A program made the translations under genes and the position numbers. Of a DNA stretch of 64,000 nt, positions 14,852 to 22,501 are shown piece by piece. The stretch is from Phycisphaerales bacterium (GTDB lineage: Bacteria; Planctomycetota; Phycisphaerae; Phycisphaerales; UBA1924), in the NCBI GenBank assembly GCA_040221175.1, contig JAVJVK010000004.1:604268-668267 (forward strand), read 5' to 3'. Under the pieces are notes generated by a model, which did no database searches, was not told the origin of the DNA, and saw nothing but the letters and a program-made list of their open reading frames with translations. Position 1 is the first letter of the stretch, and each line of letters begins with the position of its first letter.

Positions 14852-16323
14852 TTGAAGTAGGGCCGATTGTCAACCGGACGCTGAACGCCCGCCGCCACAG
14901 TGACGACGGTCGGAAAACCATCGACGCGGGAGCGGGCGTACGTGCGTGCCAGTTCCTTGGTACTGCTCAAGCGAAAGAGGGTTGAGGTCTGGCCCCGCTG
15001 GTTCGTCGCGGGCCCGAAGTCGGCCTTGTAGTCGTCCGCCAGCCGATCGTGATCGGGCATGAATACCACCACCTCGCCAGTTTCGGGATTGATGTCACCA
15101 AACGCCTGGGTGCTGCGCCCGAATCCCTCGCCGGCCCCAACCAGGAAACGCCGCTGGCCGATCTGGATGCCGCCGAGATAGACGTTGCCGCCAGCGTTGC
15201 CGTGCACATCGCCGCCAGCGACTCCGTGGGCCCAACCGTTGAAGGTGGACCTGGGCATGGACAGGCCCATCTCCTTGTCGAAGTCGACCGGCAACTCCGC
15301 GAGCTTCGTGGCGCTGGCCTTCTCGTATTCGTCCTTCGAGCGGTACACAGCGGCGACCGTGAAGTTATCGCCCGCCCACGGCAATTGGGCCATCGTCACC
15401 GTCTCATGATCCCGCACGAAATCTGCGGCCGCCTCCATGATCTCGGCGAACTCGTCGGCGAGTTCCTGGAGACGATCGTCATCATCCAGGCAGTCTTGCA
15501 CACGCCTTGTGAATCCATCGAGGTCGGCACGCAGCACCCAGCCAAAGTACACGTACGGCTTGTCGGGAGAGGGGGCCAGCGGTGAACCACCGGGGGCGAT
15601 GGGCGCTGCATCGGCCATGACCCGCCGCATCCCCGCGCGGAAGTCGATCTGAGGCTCGGACTTGCGGATGGCCTCGCCGGTGCTGCGAGCGTCTTCCAGG
15701 CGGACGGGCAAGGTGTCAAGCGAGCTGTATGACCAAGCGCCGGTGACCGGGTGCCGCACGCCAACATGGAATCGCTGGAGCCGCCGGTCCGCCTCGGGCT
15801 TGGAGAGTTGCCTGTACAGTTCTTTCGCCGGCCTGTTGGCCGCCTTGCCCAGCGACACCCATGAATCGTCGTCATGCACGCCCCGACCAGAAACGACGAG
15901 AGTCTTGCCCGAGTCCACGGTCATCCGCCAGCCGTCCACCCGCGTGTGGCCCTCGGGGAACAGCGACTTGAACGCCTGATGCAACGCGGCGACAAACGTC
16001 AGCGCGTTGTCGTTAACGCTCGAATCGTTGAGGCCATTACCCCGCTGCAGGGCCACATGCAGGGTTGAACCTTGCACCTCGAACAGCGCGCCACCGCATT
16101 GCTGCGCCAATAGCTGGGCCGCCTCGGCGGCCCGAGCGATAGATCGAAGAAATCTCTTTGCATCCTCCGCCGTACGAGCATTCTCGTACTCAAGGGCAAA
16201 ATCGAGCTTTATGTAGATATGGTCAAGCGGCGTTGGCGTGTACGTCGATGTTAATCCTGCCTGGTGAGCCTCGACGAACGACTTAAGATCCGAAGCCCGC
16301 TGGTACCCGTAACGATCTTGCAT
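14848..16323 (-). CDS. Double nucleotidyl-cyclase-domain protein, first gene of the Pycsar-like operon
   Basis: This 491-aa soluble protein has two cyclase homology domains. Domain 1 (about 33-200) has an Asp at the first metal position (D41 in IKLDFALEYENA) and the base/transition-state motif SLGKAANRPAKEL (N163, with K167 where Arg is usual), but the second metal Asp is replaced (QGSTLHVAL, S86). Domain 2 (about 256-460) has both metal Asps (D267 in RADLDGFTRR, D319 in WAGDNFTVA) but no catalytic Asn (GAGEGFGRSTQ). The domains are thus complementary halves, like C2 and C1 of mammalian adenylyl cyclase, and could form one active site in one chain. ATG 16323 has GGAGG at the right distance; a sigma-54 promoter lies upstream. 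Confidence 0.78.
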   Translation of the reverse strand: MQDRYGYQRASDLKSFVEAHQAGLTSTYTPTPLDHIYIKLDFALEYENARTAEDAKRFLRSIARAAEAAQLLAQQCGGALFEVQGSTLHVALQRGNGLNDSSVNDNALTFVAALHQAFKSLFPEGHTRVDGWRMTVDSGKTLVVSGRGVHDDDSWVSLGKAANRPAKELYRQLSKPEADRRLQRFHVGVRHPVTGAWSYSSLDTLPVRLEDARSTGEAIRKSEPQIDFRAGMRRVMADAAPIAPGGSPLAPSPDKPYVYFGWVLRADLDGFTRRVQDCLDDDDRLQELADEFAEIMEAAADFVRDHETVTMAQLPWAGDNFTVAAVYRSKDEYEKASATKLAELPVDFDKEMGLSMPRSTFNGWAHGVAGGDVHGNAGGNVYLGGIQIGQRRFLVGAGEGFGRSTQAFGDINPETGEVVVFMPDHDRLADDYKADFGPATNQRGQTSTLFRLSSTKELARTYARSRVDGFPTVVTVAAGVQRPVDNRPYFK

Positions 16324-16360
16324 TGCGAATCCTCCGTGGCGATATTGCCCGCGGGGAGGT

Positions 16361-16376
16361 TGCAATGGGTGTGCCA
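16361..16376 (-). promoter_or_regulatory. Sigma-54 (-24/-12) promoter of the Pycsar-like operon
   Basis: On the minus strand the sequence reads TTGGCAC-ACCCA-TTGCAA. This matches the RpoN consensus TGGCAC-N5-TTGC in both boxes and in spacing. The expected transcript start is near 16350, which leaves a leader of about 27 nt that contains the GGAGG ribosome-binding site. Sigma-54 promoters need an activator ATPase bound upstream; none is encoded in the window. Confidence 0.75.
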
Positions 16377-16486
16377 AGTACCCTGACGTCTTTTGCACCT
16401 ACGGGAAGGCCCCAAAAACCCTCACGCCTGCCGTACGGGTGCGATGGCTGCCAATTTGGCGGTCGAGGGGTATCAGCGAGCGACCG

Positions 16487-16550
16487 ACGCCCCCCTCCAA
16501 CCTCGGAAGATCTCGGCCACCTCCCCGGCCGGGGGCGGGGGAGGGAACGG
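16487..16550 (+). repeat. REP-like GC-rich element, right copy (inverted relative to the left copy)
   Basis: Reading on the plus strand: GCCCCCCTCCAACCTCGG, a short middle, then GGCCACCTCCCC and GGCCGGGGGCGGGG. It is clearly related to the element at 12566-12636 but points the other way, so the two copies bracket the four-gene island. It lies about 110-200 nt upstream of the predicted sigma-54 transcript start. Confidence 0.7.
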
Positions 16551-16670
16551 ATCGCCGCCGCAACACCGCCCGAGAACCGCGGCCCTTCCGCCCCGTCTTC
16601 TTCACCGCCGCCCATAACCCCCCGCAGCGCCCGGTCCGATAGAGAAACCGCCCTTGCGCCCCCTAGCAGA

Positions 16671-16880
16671 GTTTCGGGCGTGCAATCCGTCGCTCATGGC
16701 GTGCCGTCAGCCGCTCATGGCACGCCGTCAGCCGCTCGTGGCGTGCCGTCAGCGGCTCACGGCGTGCCGTCCATCGCTCATGGCGTGCCGTCGGCGGCTC
16801 ATGGCCTGCCGTCCGTGGCTCATGGCGCGCCGTCGGCGGCGGGTGGCGTGCCGTCCATGGCTCCGTGGACGCCGTCGGCC
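16671..16880. repeat. 21-nt tandem repeat array 2 (about ten units)
   Basis: Eight clear 21-nt units run from 16692 to 16859, with one divergent unit on each side. The pattern is GCTCATGGCGTGCCGTC followed by a variable four bases (AGCC, GGCG, CATC, CGTG). Unit length never varies although bases do. It lies in the 935-nt gene-free stretch between the defence operon and nrdR. Its reverse-complement relationship to array 1 is partial: both share CATGG(T/C)G(C/T)G. Long ORFs across it are artefacts of the 7-codon period. Confidence 0.88.
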
Positions 16881-17258
16881 GCGCCCGGCGTGACCCGCGT
16901 CGCTGTTGTCGGGGTGGCCGGGGCGGGGTTCTCGGGCGTTGTGCTCTGGCGGAGCAAGGTGGTTCGGGTGCGTCGTGCTCTGGCGGTGCGCCGAGGTTCG
17001 ACGCCCCGGCGGAGCGCCCCTGAGGACAGGGCCGCTGCGCCGGGGCTCGCTCAAGCGTGGTGTTCTTAGGGCGCTCGCGGACTCGCGTGCGGGCTGCGCC
17101 CGGGCGGCGGGGCCGCCTCGACGGGGACATGCGCGGAGGACCGCGGATGCCCCGTCGCCCTTACAAGATCTAGTGGCCCTTCGGCCGCCGCCCTACCATG
17201 GAGGGAGCCCCCCCCGGCCCCAGGGCTCACCACGCCCCACCACGCCCCCTCACAACAG
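16881..17258. other. Gene-free GC-rich stretch before nrdR
   Basis: No convincing gene is visible. GTGCTCTGGCGG occurs twice, 34 nt apart (16941 and 16975). A CTACCAT motif near 17196 could be a -10 element for nrdR, which would give a leader of about 50 nt; within it GAGCCC and GGGCTC can pair around a C-rich loop. No Shine-Dalgarno sequence is seen before nrdR. Confidence 0.5.
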
Positions 17259-17780
17259 ATGATCTGCCCATACTGCAGCCATAACGACGACAAGGTCATC
17301 GACTCGCGGCCGGCCGAGAGCGGGCGGGCGATCCGGCGGCGGCGGGCGTGCCTGAACTGCGACCGCAGGTTCACCACCTATGAACGCGTCGAGCAGCAGG
17401 CGCGGCTCGTTGTCGTCAAGCGCGATGGCAGCCGGGTGCCGTTCGACCCCGACACGGTCTTGCGGGGCATCCAGGCGGCGTGCGGCAAGCGGCCCATTCC
17501 CGAGGACGCCAAGGCGGGCGTGGTCGAGGCGGTGGAGGACGAGCTGCACCAGGCGTACGAGCGCGAGGTGGAGAGCAGCGTCATCGGCGAGCTGGTGATG
17601 GCCAAGCTGCGCGAGGTCGACGAGGTCGCCTACATCCGCTTCGCCAGCGAGTACCACCAGTTCATGAGCGTGACCGAGCTGCAGCGCGAACTGGACCAGC
17701 TCAAGACCCGGCCGAGAGAAGTCAAGGACCAGCGGGTGCTGTTCGACCCCGAGGAAGACGGCCGGGCGCCGGGTCGCTGA
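17259..17780 (+). CDS. nrdR: Transcriptional repressor NrdR
   Basis: This 173-aa protein senses ATP/dATP and represses ribonucleotide reductase genes. The N-terminal zinc ribbon is intact (C3, C6, C31, C34 in MICPYC and CLNC) with the usual VIDSRPAESGRAIRRRR between. The ATP-cone follows (VKRDGSRVPFDPDTVLRGI, IGELVMAKLREVDEVAYIRFASEY). A C-terminal extension of about 20 residues goes beyond the family norm of about 150. Position and start are unambiguous. Ribonucleotide reductase genes are not in the window. Confidence 0.95.
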   Translation: MICPYCSHNDDKVIDSRPAESGRAIRRRRACLNCDRRFTTYERVEQQARLVVVKRDGSRVPFDPDTVLRGIQAACGKRPIPEDAKAGVVEAVEDELHQAYEREVESSVIGELVMAKLREVDEVAYIRFASEYHQFMSVTELQRELDQLKTRPREVKDQRVLFDPEEDGRAPGR

Positions 17781-17807
17781 CCCGGATGACCGACCCGGAT
17801 GACCGAA

Positions 17808-17813
17808 TAGGAT
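17808..17813 (+). promoter_or_regulatory. -10-like hexamer TAGGAT, 6 nt before a lipoprotein gene
   Basis: TAGGAT ends 6 nt before ATG 17820, consistent with a leaderless mRNA for the lipoprotein downstream of nrdR. Confidence 0.45.
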
Positions 17814-17819
17814 GAGGGC

Positions 17820-18308
17820 ATGAGCCAGCAACGCAGGGACGGCGTGGTATTCAAGAGGATCTCGATGGCCGCGTTGGTGGCCGGCGTGCTGTCGCTCGTC
17901 GCGTGCTCGAGCACGCCGCCGCCCAGGCCGTTGCCCGAGCCCCGAAGCCAATCAAGTACCCAGACGAGCAGCCAGCGCGCGGCGATCGACGAGCGGGCGC
18001 GCGAAGAAACGCCCACGCGCACGGCGGAGGCCGACGCCTCCACCCCCACCACGCCCACCACGCCCGAAACCACGCCTTCGACTCCCACCCCCACCACGCC
18101 CGACTGGTACCGCGAGGGCGCCTTCGAGATCGACGGCCGCGAGCACCGGGCCTTCGCCGTCACCGCCGGCGACGTGCGCGAGGCCCGCGGCCAGGCGATG
18201 GCCATGGCCTACCAGCGCTACCCCGGGGGCGAGGTGGCCGCCCACGAGGCCGTGCGCCTGGGCGATGGACGCTGGCGGTTCTTCGTGCTGATGGCCGCGG
18301 GGGGATAA
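17820..18308 (+). CDS. Lipoprotein with Thr/Pro-rich linker
   Basis: This 162-aa protein has a signal peptide that ends in the lipobox LSLVAC29. A low-complexity Thr/Pro/Ser linker of about 65 residues, including repeated TTP units, spans the gap from the membrane to a C-terminal domain of about 60 residues. That domain (FEIDGREHRAFAVTAGDVREARGQAM... GDGRWRFFVLMAA) looks compact but is not a family I know. An internal ATG at codon 16 is a less likely start. It lies 39 nt after nrdR. Confidence 0.75.
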   Translation: MSQQRRDGVVFKRISMAALVAGVLSLVACSSTPPPRPLPEPRSQSSTQTSSQRAAIDERAREETPTRTAEADASTPTTPTTPETTPSTPTPTTPDWYREGAFEIDGREHRAFAVTAGDVREARGQAMAMAYQRYPGGEVAAHEAVRLGDGRWRFFVLMAAGG

Positions 18309-18431
18309 AGGGCCCCAGAGCGACACGCGAGCCCCGGGGAAGCCCGGGGGACGCATGCCCGGACCGCGGCTCGACCCCGGCGGGGGCGGCGCTATCTTGC
18401 TTCTGGCCCTTCTCCTCGTGCCGGAGGCAGC

Positions 18432-20021
18432 ATGTCGAACACGACGCCCGATCCGACGAACGACCCCACGACCGACACAACGACCGACACAACGTCCGGC
18501 CCGACGACCCTGCTCGAGCCCGAAGTCGCGGCCGACGCCGAGAGCCAGGCGCCCGAGGAGGCCGTGCTCGACGAGGCGGTCGACCGCGGCGACGGCGGCG
18601 TGTGCGCCCAGTGGCTCGAGAGCGCCAGCACCGAGCAGACCGTCCACGCCGTCAGCGCGATGGATAAGCACGAGCAGGCCCGGCTGCTGGCGCTGCTGCC
18701 CGCCGACACCGCCGCCGAGGTGTGCGAGGCCCTGCCCCGCGTGCAGGCCGCCGGCGCGCTGGGGGCCCTGGGCGCGGTCGACCACGAGAAGGCCGCCGAG
18801 ATCCTCGAAGAAATGACCAGCGACGACCGGGCCGACCTGGTCGCCGCCATCGACGAGGACGAGGCGCACACCATCCTGGCGGCCATGCCCGCCGACGTGG
18901 CCGACGAGACGCGGCGGCTGGCCAGCTACGACGAGGACGCCGCCGGCGGGCTGATGCTCACCGAGTTTCTGGCCTTCGACGACTCGATGACCGTGCGCGA
19001 CGTGCTGGGCGACATGGAGCAGAACGCCGAGCGCTACCGCGACTACAACATCCAGTACTCGTACGTGGTCGACTCGGGCGGCGCGCTCCGGGGCGTCATC
19101 CCCATCCGGCGGCTGCTGATGGCGCGTCGCACGACGCCGGTGGCCGAGATCATGGTCAAGGACCCGGTGCGCGTCGCCGACACGACCGAGTTCGACGCGC
19201 TGCGGGGGGTCTTTGACGACCACGGCTTTCTGGCCCTGCCGGTGGTCGATGGGCAGCAGCGGCTGCTGGGCGTGGTGGAGCGCGCGGCGGTGAGCGAGGC
19301 GGCTCGCGAGGACGCCGACGACATGTACCGCGCCAGCCAGGGCATCGTGGGCGGCGAGGAGCTGCGCTCGATGCCCCTGAGCCTGCGCAGCCGGCGGCGA
19401 TTGGCGTGGCTGAGCATCAATATTGTTCTCAACATCATCGCCGCCAGCGTCATCGCCTTCCACCAGGACACGCTCGAGGCGGTGATCGCGTTGGCGGTGT
19501 TCCTCCCGATCATCTCGGACATGAGTGGCTGCTCGGGCAACCAGGCGGTCGCCGTGAGCATGCGCGAGCTGACCCTGGGCGTGGCCCGGCCGCGCGACAT
19601 CTTCCGCGTGCTGATGAAGGAATGCAGCGTGGGGATCATCAACGGCTTCGTGCTGGGCATCCTGATCGGCGCGGTGGCCTTCCTGTGGAAGGGCAACCTG
19701 GCGCTGAGCCTGGTCGTCGGCAGCGCGCTGGCGGCCAACACGCTGATCGCCGTGTGCATCGGCGGCGGCGTGCCGTTGCTCTTGAAGGGGTTCAAGACCG
19801 ACCCCGCGCTGGCGTCGGGGCCGATCCTGACGACCATCACCGACATGTGCGGCTTCCTGATCGTGCTGACCCTGGCCAGCGCGTCGATGGCGTACCTGGC
19901 CCCAGCCCAGGCCGAGGACGGGGCCGGAGTCGGAGCCGGGGCCGGGGCCGGGAAAGCGGACGCGCCGTATTCCCAACAAGATGGCGACGCACCTTCGACC
20001 CCGGAAGGAACCCCGCCATGA
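18432..20021 (+). CDS. mgtE: Magnesium transporter MgtE
   Basis: This 529-aa MgtE-type Mg2+ channel has all three parts. The helical N domain runs from about residue 40 to 170 (QARLLALLPADTAAEVCEAL, DDRADLVAAIDEDEAHTIL). Two CBS domains follow (about 170-300; MVKDPVRVADTTEFDALRGVF), then the five-helix membrane part (330-495). The channel has a family-like PIISDMSGCSGNQAVAVSMRE. The first 30 residues are an unusual Thr/Asp-rich run made by short DNA repeats, and the C-terminus has a Gly/Ala tail. GGAGG lies 5-9 nt before the ATG. I looked for an M-box Mg2+ riboswitch in 18309-18431 and saw none. Confidence 0.93.
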   Translation: MSNTTPDPTNDPTTDTTTDTTSGPTTLLEPEVAADAESQAPEEAVLDEAVDRGDGGVCAQWLESASTEQTVHAVSAMDKHEQARLLALLPADTAAEVCEALPRVQAAGALGALGAVDHEKAAEILEEMTSDDRADLVAAIDEDEAHTILAAMPADVADETRRLASYDEDAAGGLMLTEFLAFDDSMTVRDVLGDMEQNAERYRDYNIQYSYVVDSGGALRGVIPIRRLLMARRTTPVAEIMVKDPVRVADTTEFDALRGVFDDHGFLALPVVDGQQRLLGVVERAAVSEAAREDADDMYRASQGIVGGEELRSMPLSLRSRRRLAWLSINIVLNIIAASVIAFHQDTLEAVIALAVFLPIISDMSGCSGNQAVAVSMRELTLGVARPRDIFRVLMKECSVGIINGFVLGILIGAVAFLWKGNLALSLVVGSALAANTLIAVCIGGGVPLLLKGFKTDPALASGPILTTITDMCGFLIVLTLASASMAYLAPAQAEDGAGVGAGAGAGKADAPYSQQDGDAPSTPEGTPP

Positions 20022-20473
20022 CAGCCATGACCGCCACGCCCTGCCGCCACGCCGCCCCACCCCCACCCCCACCCCCACCCCAGCTGCCCGCCGACACCGA
20101 TGCGCCGGCCCAGGCGGCGCCGCGTGCCAAACGCCGCTGCGGCGGCTGCCAGGCCGTCGCCGCCTCGCCCGCTCGTGCGATGATGGTGGTCATGGCCATC
20201 GCCACCGCGCTGGCGACGGTGGTGGCCATCGGCCAGCTGGCCGAGGGCGGCTCGGGCGAGACCGCCGGCGAGACGCTGTTCGTGGTGGCGGCGTTCAACC
20301 TGGTGTTCACCGCGCTGTTCGCGCCGCTGGTGGCGCTGTTCACGCTGCGGCGCGGGTTCTTCAAGGCCATCGGCTCGTTCTTCGGCACGATCTTCACCGG
20401 CATCGGCATGACGCTGTGCCTGCTGTTCTCCAGCGTGGTGATCCTGTTCGCGCTGGCGGCCGTGTTCGGGTAG
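20018..20473 (+). CDS. Small membrane protein with polyproline tract
   Basis: This 151-aa protein overlaps the mgtE stop by 4 nt (ATGA), so it is probably translated with it. The N-terminal 50 residues include eight prolines in a row and a CGGC pair. Three membrane helices follow: 54-73 (MMVVMAIATALATVVAIG), 85-107 and 121-150. No family is recognised. Coupling to mgtE suggests a role near the Mg2+ transporter, but that is only context. Confidence 0.72.
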   Translation: MTAMTATPCRHAAPPPPPPPPQLPADTDAPAQAAPRAKRRCGGCQAVAASPARAMMVVMAIATALATVVAIGQLAEGGSGETAGETLFVVAAFNLVFTALFAPLVALFTLRRGFFKAIGSFFGTIFTGIGMTLCLLFSSVVILFALAAVFG

Positions 20474-20520
20474 GGGGCAGATCTTCAGAACATCCCGCAC
20501 GCTCGGGCGTCCAATGGGTG

Positions 20521-22458
20521 ATGGCCGAGCGTGCTGTACCTGGTGGATGGCGGATCGTGGCCCTCGCGGCCTCGCTGGGCGTGCTGGGGCTGTCGACCTC
20601 GGTGGGCGTGGCCTGGGTGGCGGCCGTCCTCGACAGCCCCGAACCCGGGCAGAACGTGCTGCTGGGCGCGGGCACGGTGCAGTCCGGCCGACTGCCCGGA
20701 CGCCTGGGCGGCTGGGAGGCCGCCCAGTGGCGTCAGCGCGGCCTGACCACGCGCCTGATCGCCACCCGCGAGCCCATCGGCATCTGGCAAGATGGCGTCG
20801 TCGACCCGCCCCGGCACAGCCTGGCCCACGACCTGCCGCCGGCGCACGAAACCCACGGCCACCAGCGCCTGGTCGAGAAGGATGCCGGATGGCCCGTGCG
20901 CTGCCTGCGCGTTGCATGGCCCGTGCACGACCCGGGCATCGACCGACGGAGCGCCGTGGTGCGCGGCGGCATCGCCTGCGACGACCTGGCGTGGGGATTC
21001 GACGAGGACCAGTACTTTCCCGGCTGCTTCGGCGGCGACATGGCTTACTCGATGGCCAACGGCCACACCGCGCTGCCGCTCACGCCCCTGGTCGGGCCCC
21101 TGGCGCTCAACACCGTGCTGTTCGCGTCGGGTTGGGGTGGACTGGTATTCGCGGCGTGGCCCTTGCTTGCCGTCCCCGCGGCGGTGCGACGCCGCTGGCG
21201 GCGCACCCGCGGTCGGTGCGTGGCGTGCGGCTATAGCCTCGAGGGATTGCGGCTGGCGGACAAGGCCGACCCGCCGCCGTGCCCCGAGTGCGGTTCGACG
21301 GGCCATCGGCCTGCGTTTCGTGTGCCCGTTGTCGTTCCCGCAACGCTGGCGGTGCTCGTCGTGGCAGCGGTCTTGGCCCTGGGCGTCGAGCAATGGCGCA
21401 CGGCGCCCAGGACCGACGCCGTGTTCGTCGCCGCCGAGCGTGGCGACGTGACGGGCCTGCGGCAGGCGGCGTTGCAGGGCGTGGACTTCGCGGCGGCTTG
21501 CCAGAGCGAAGACTGGGGCTGGGTGGGCGTCGACCTGGACGGCGAGGCGCCGCTGGCCTGGGCGGCGGCGCATGGCATGACAGACGCCGTGGCGTGGCTG
21601 CTTCACAATGGTTCGCCCGCATGGACCACGCAGACCAGGCCGGCCCGCTCGTACGGCCCGGTCATGCTCGGAGATGCCGCGCTGACCCTGGCCGCCCGGC
21701 ACGGCCAGGCCGACGCGTGCCGCATGCTCATCGACGACCTTCGGGCAGCCGCGATGCACGATCCGGCCTTGGAGGCGCGGATCCCCAACCTGTTGCGGTC
21801 GGCCGCGGCGCGTGCGGCGTTGCGGGGCTCGCCCGAGGTGGTGGCGCTCACGATCGAAGCGGGGCTGACGCGGGATCCGGATTGGACGCTGCTGCCCTCG
21901 GCGGTGACCGGCGGCAATGCGCGCGTGGTGGCCATGCTCGTGGACGCCGGGCACGACCCCGACGAGGGCGGCGGAACCTGGGGCGGGTCGGCCGTCATGC
22001 GCGCCTACCAGACCGGCCAGCCCGAGATTTTCGAGATGCTGCTGGCCGCCGGTGGCGACCCCAACACGCGCGACGTTGACGGACGGGGGCTGCTGCATCG
22101 CGCGCCATGGGGGCCGGAGAACATCGAACCGGACGAGGCCGACCGCATCCGCCGAACGCTCATGCGCCGCGTCGCGTCGCCCGAGATCGGGGTCGACCTG
22201 AACGGCGCCAGCGCAACGGGCAAGACGCCGTTGATGGAGGCGGTCTCCCGGGGCGATGCCACGCTGGTGCGCGTGCTCCTGGAGGCTGGCGCCGACGTCC
22301 ACGCGACCGACCGTGCGGGCCGAACAGCCCTGCAATACGCCCGGGGCGGACTGTCGTACCAATACCAGTCGGGCGGCTCGCAGATCCATACGCGAACGAT
22401 CTCGCCCAGCCCGGAAGTCGTCGTCCTCCTCGAAGCCGCCGCGGGAGGCGGCAATTAG
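20521..22458 (+). CDS. Membrane protein with zinc ribbon and ankyrin repeats
   Basis: This 645-aa protein has a first membrane helix near the N-terminus (WRIVALAASLGVLGLSTSVGVAWVA), an exported region of about 160 residues, then a second helix. A four-Cys zinc ribbon follows (C233-x2-C236, C254-x2-C257; CVACGYSLEGL, CPECG), a form common in planctomycete membrane proteins. A third helix (about 265-285) leads into ankyrin-like repeats that fill the rest (EAPLAWAAAHGMTDAVAWLLHNG, KTPLMEAVSRGDATLVRVLLEAGADVHATD). Ankyrin arrays bind proteins; the partner is unknown. The start at 20521 is the first plausible ATG. Confidence 0.78.
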   Translation: MAERAVPGGWRIVALAASLGVLGLSTSVGVAWVAAVLDSPEPGQNVLLGAGTVQSGRLPGRLGGWEAAQWRQRGLTTRLIATREPIGIWQDGVVDPPRHSLAHDLPPAHETHGHQRLVEKDAGWPVRCLRVAWPVHDPGIDRRSAVVRGGIACDDLAWGFDEDQYFPGCFGGDMAYSMANGHTALPLTPLVGPLALNTVLFASGWGGLVFAAWPLLAVPAAVRRRWRRTRGRCVACGYSLEGLRLADKADPPPCPECGSTGHRPAFRVPVVVPATLAVLVVAAVLALGVEQWRTAPRTDAVFVAAERGDVTGLRQAALQGVDFAAACQSEDWGWVGVDLDGEAPLAWAAAHGMTDAVAWLLHNGSPAWTTQTRPARSYGPVMLGDAALTLAARHGQADACRMLIDDLRAAAMHDPALEARIPNLLRSAAARAALRGSPEVVALTIEAGLTRDPDWTLLPSAVTGGNARVVAMLVDAGHDPDEGGGTWGGSAVMRAYQTGQPEIFEMLLAAGGDPNTRDVDGRGLLHRAPWGPENIEPDEADRIRRTLMRRVASPEIGVDLNGASATGKTPLMEAVSRGDATLVRVLLEAGADVHATDRAGRTALQYARGGLSYQYQSGGSQIHTRTISPSPEVVVLLEAAAGGGN

Positions 22459-22489
22459 TGTTCCGGTCGAGAAGAGCGCCGACCCCCGA

Positions 22490-22495
22490 TACACT
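22490..22495 (+). promoter_or_regulatory. -10-like hexamer TACACT, 6 nt before metF
   Basis: TACACT ends 6 nt before GTG 22502, and there is no ribosome-binding site. This supports both the GTG start and a leaderless mRNA. Confidence 0.5.
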
Positions 22496-22501
22496 GCTTT
22501 T

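Noticed and set aside
12566-16550. Composite transposon or integrative element around the defence island
   Set aside because: No transposase, integrase, tRNA attachment site or direct target repeats were found; only the REP-like elements flank it.
16323-17130. Long ORFs on both strands across the gap before nrdR (248 aa plus, 155 aa minus)
   Set aside because: They are made by the 21-nt repeat, whose period is a whole number of codons, and by G+C-rich sequence without stops. No start context, and composition is Arg/Pro/Ala/His only.
18309-18431. M-box or other Mg2+ riboswitch before mgtE
   Set aside because: The 123-nt gap has only simple GC hairpins and none of the conserved M-box blocks.
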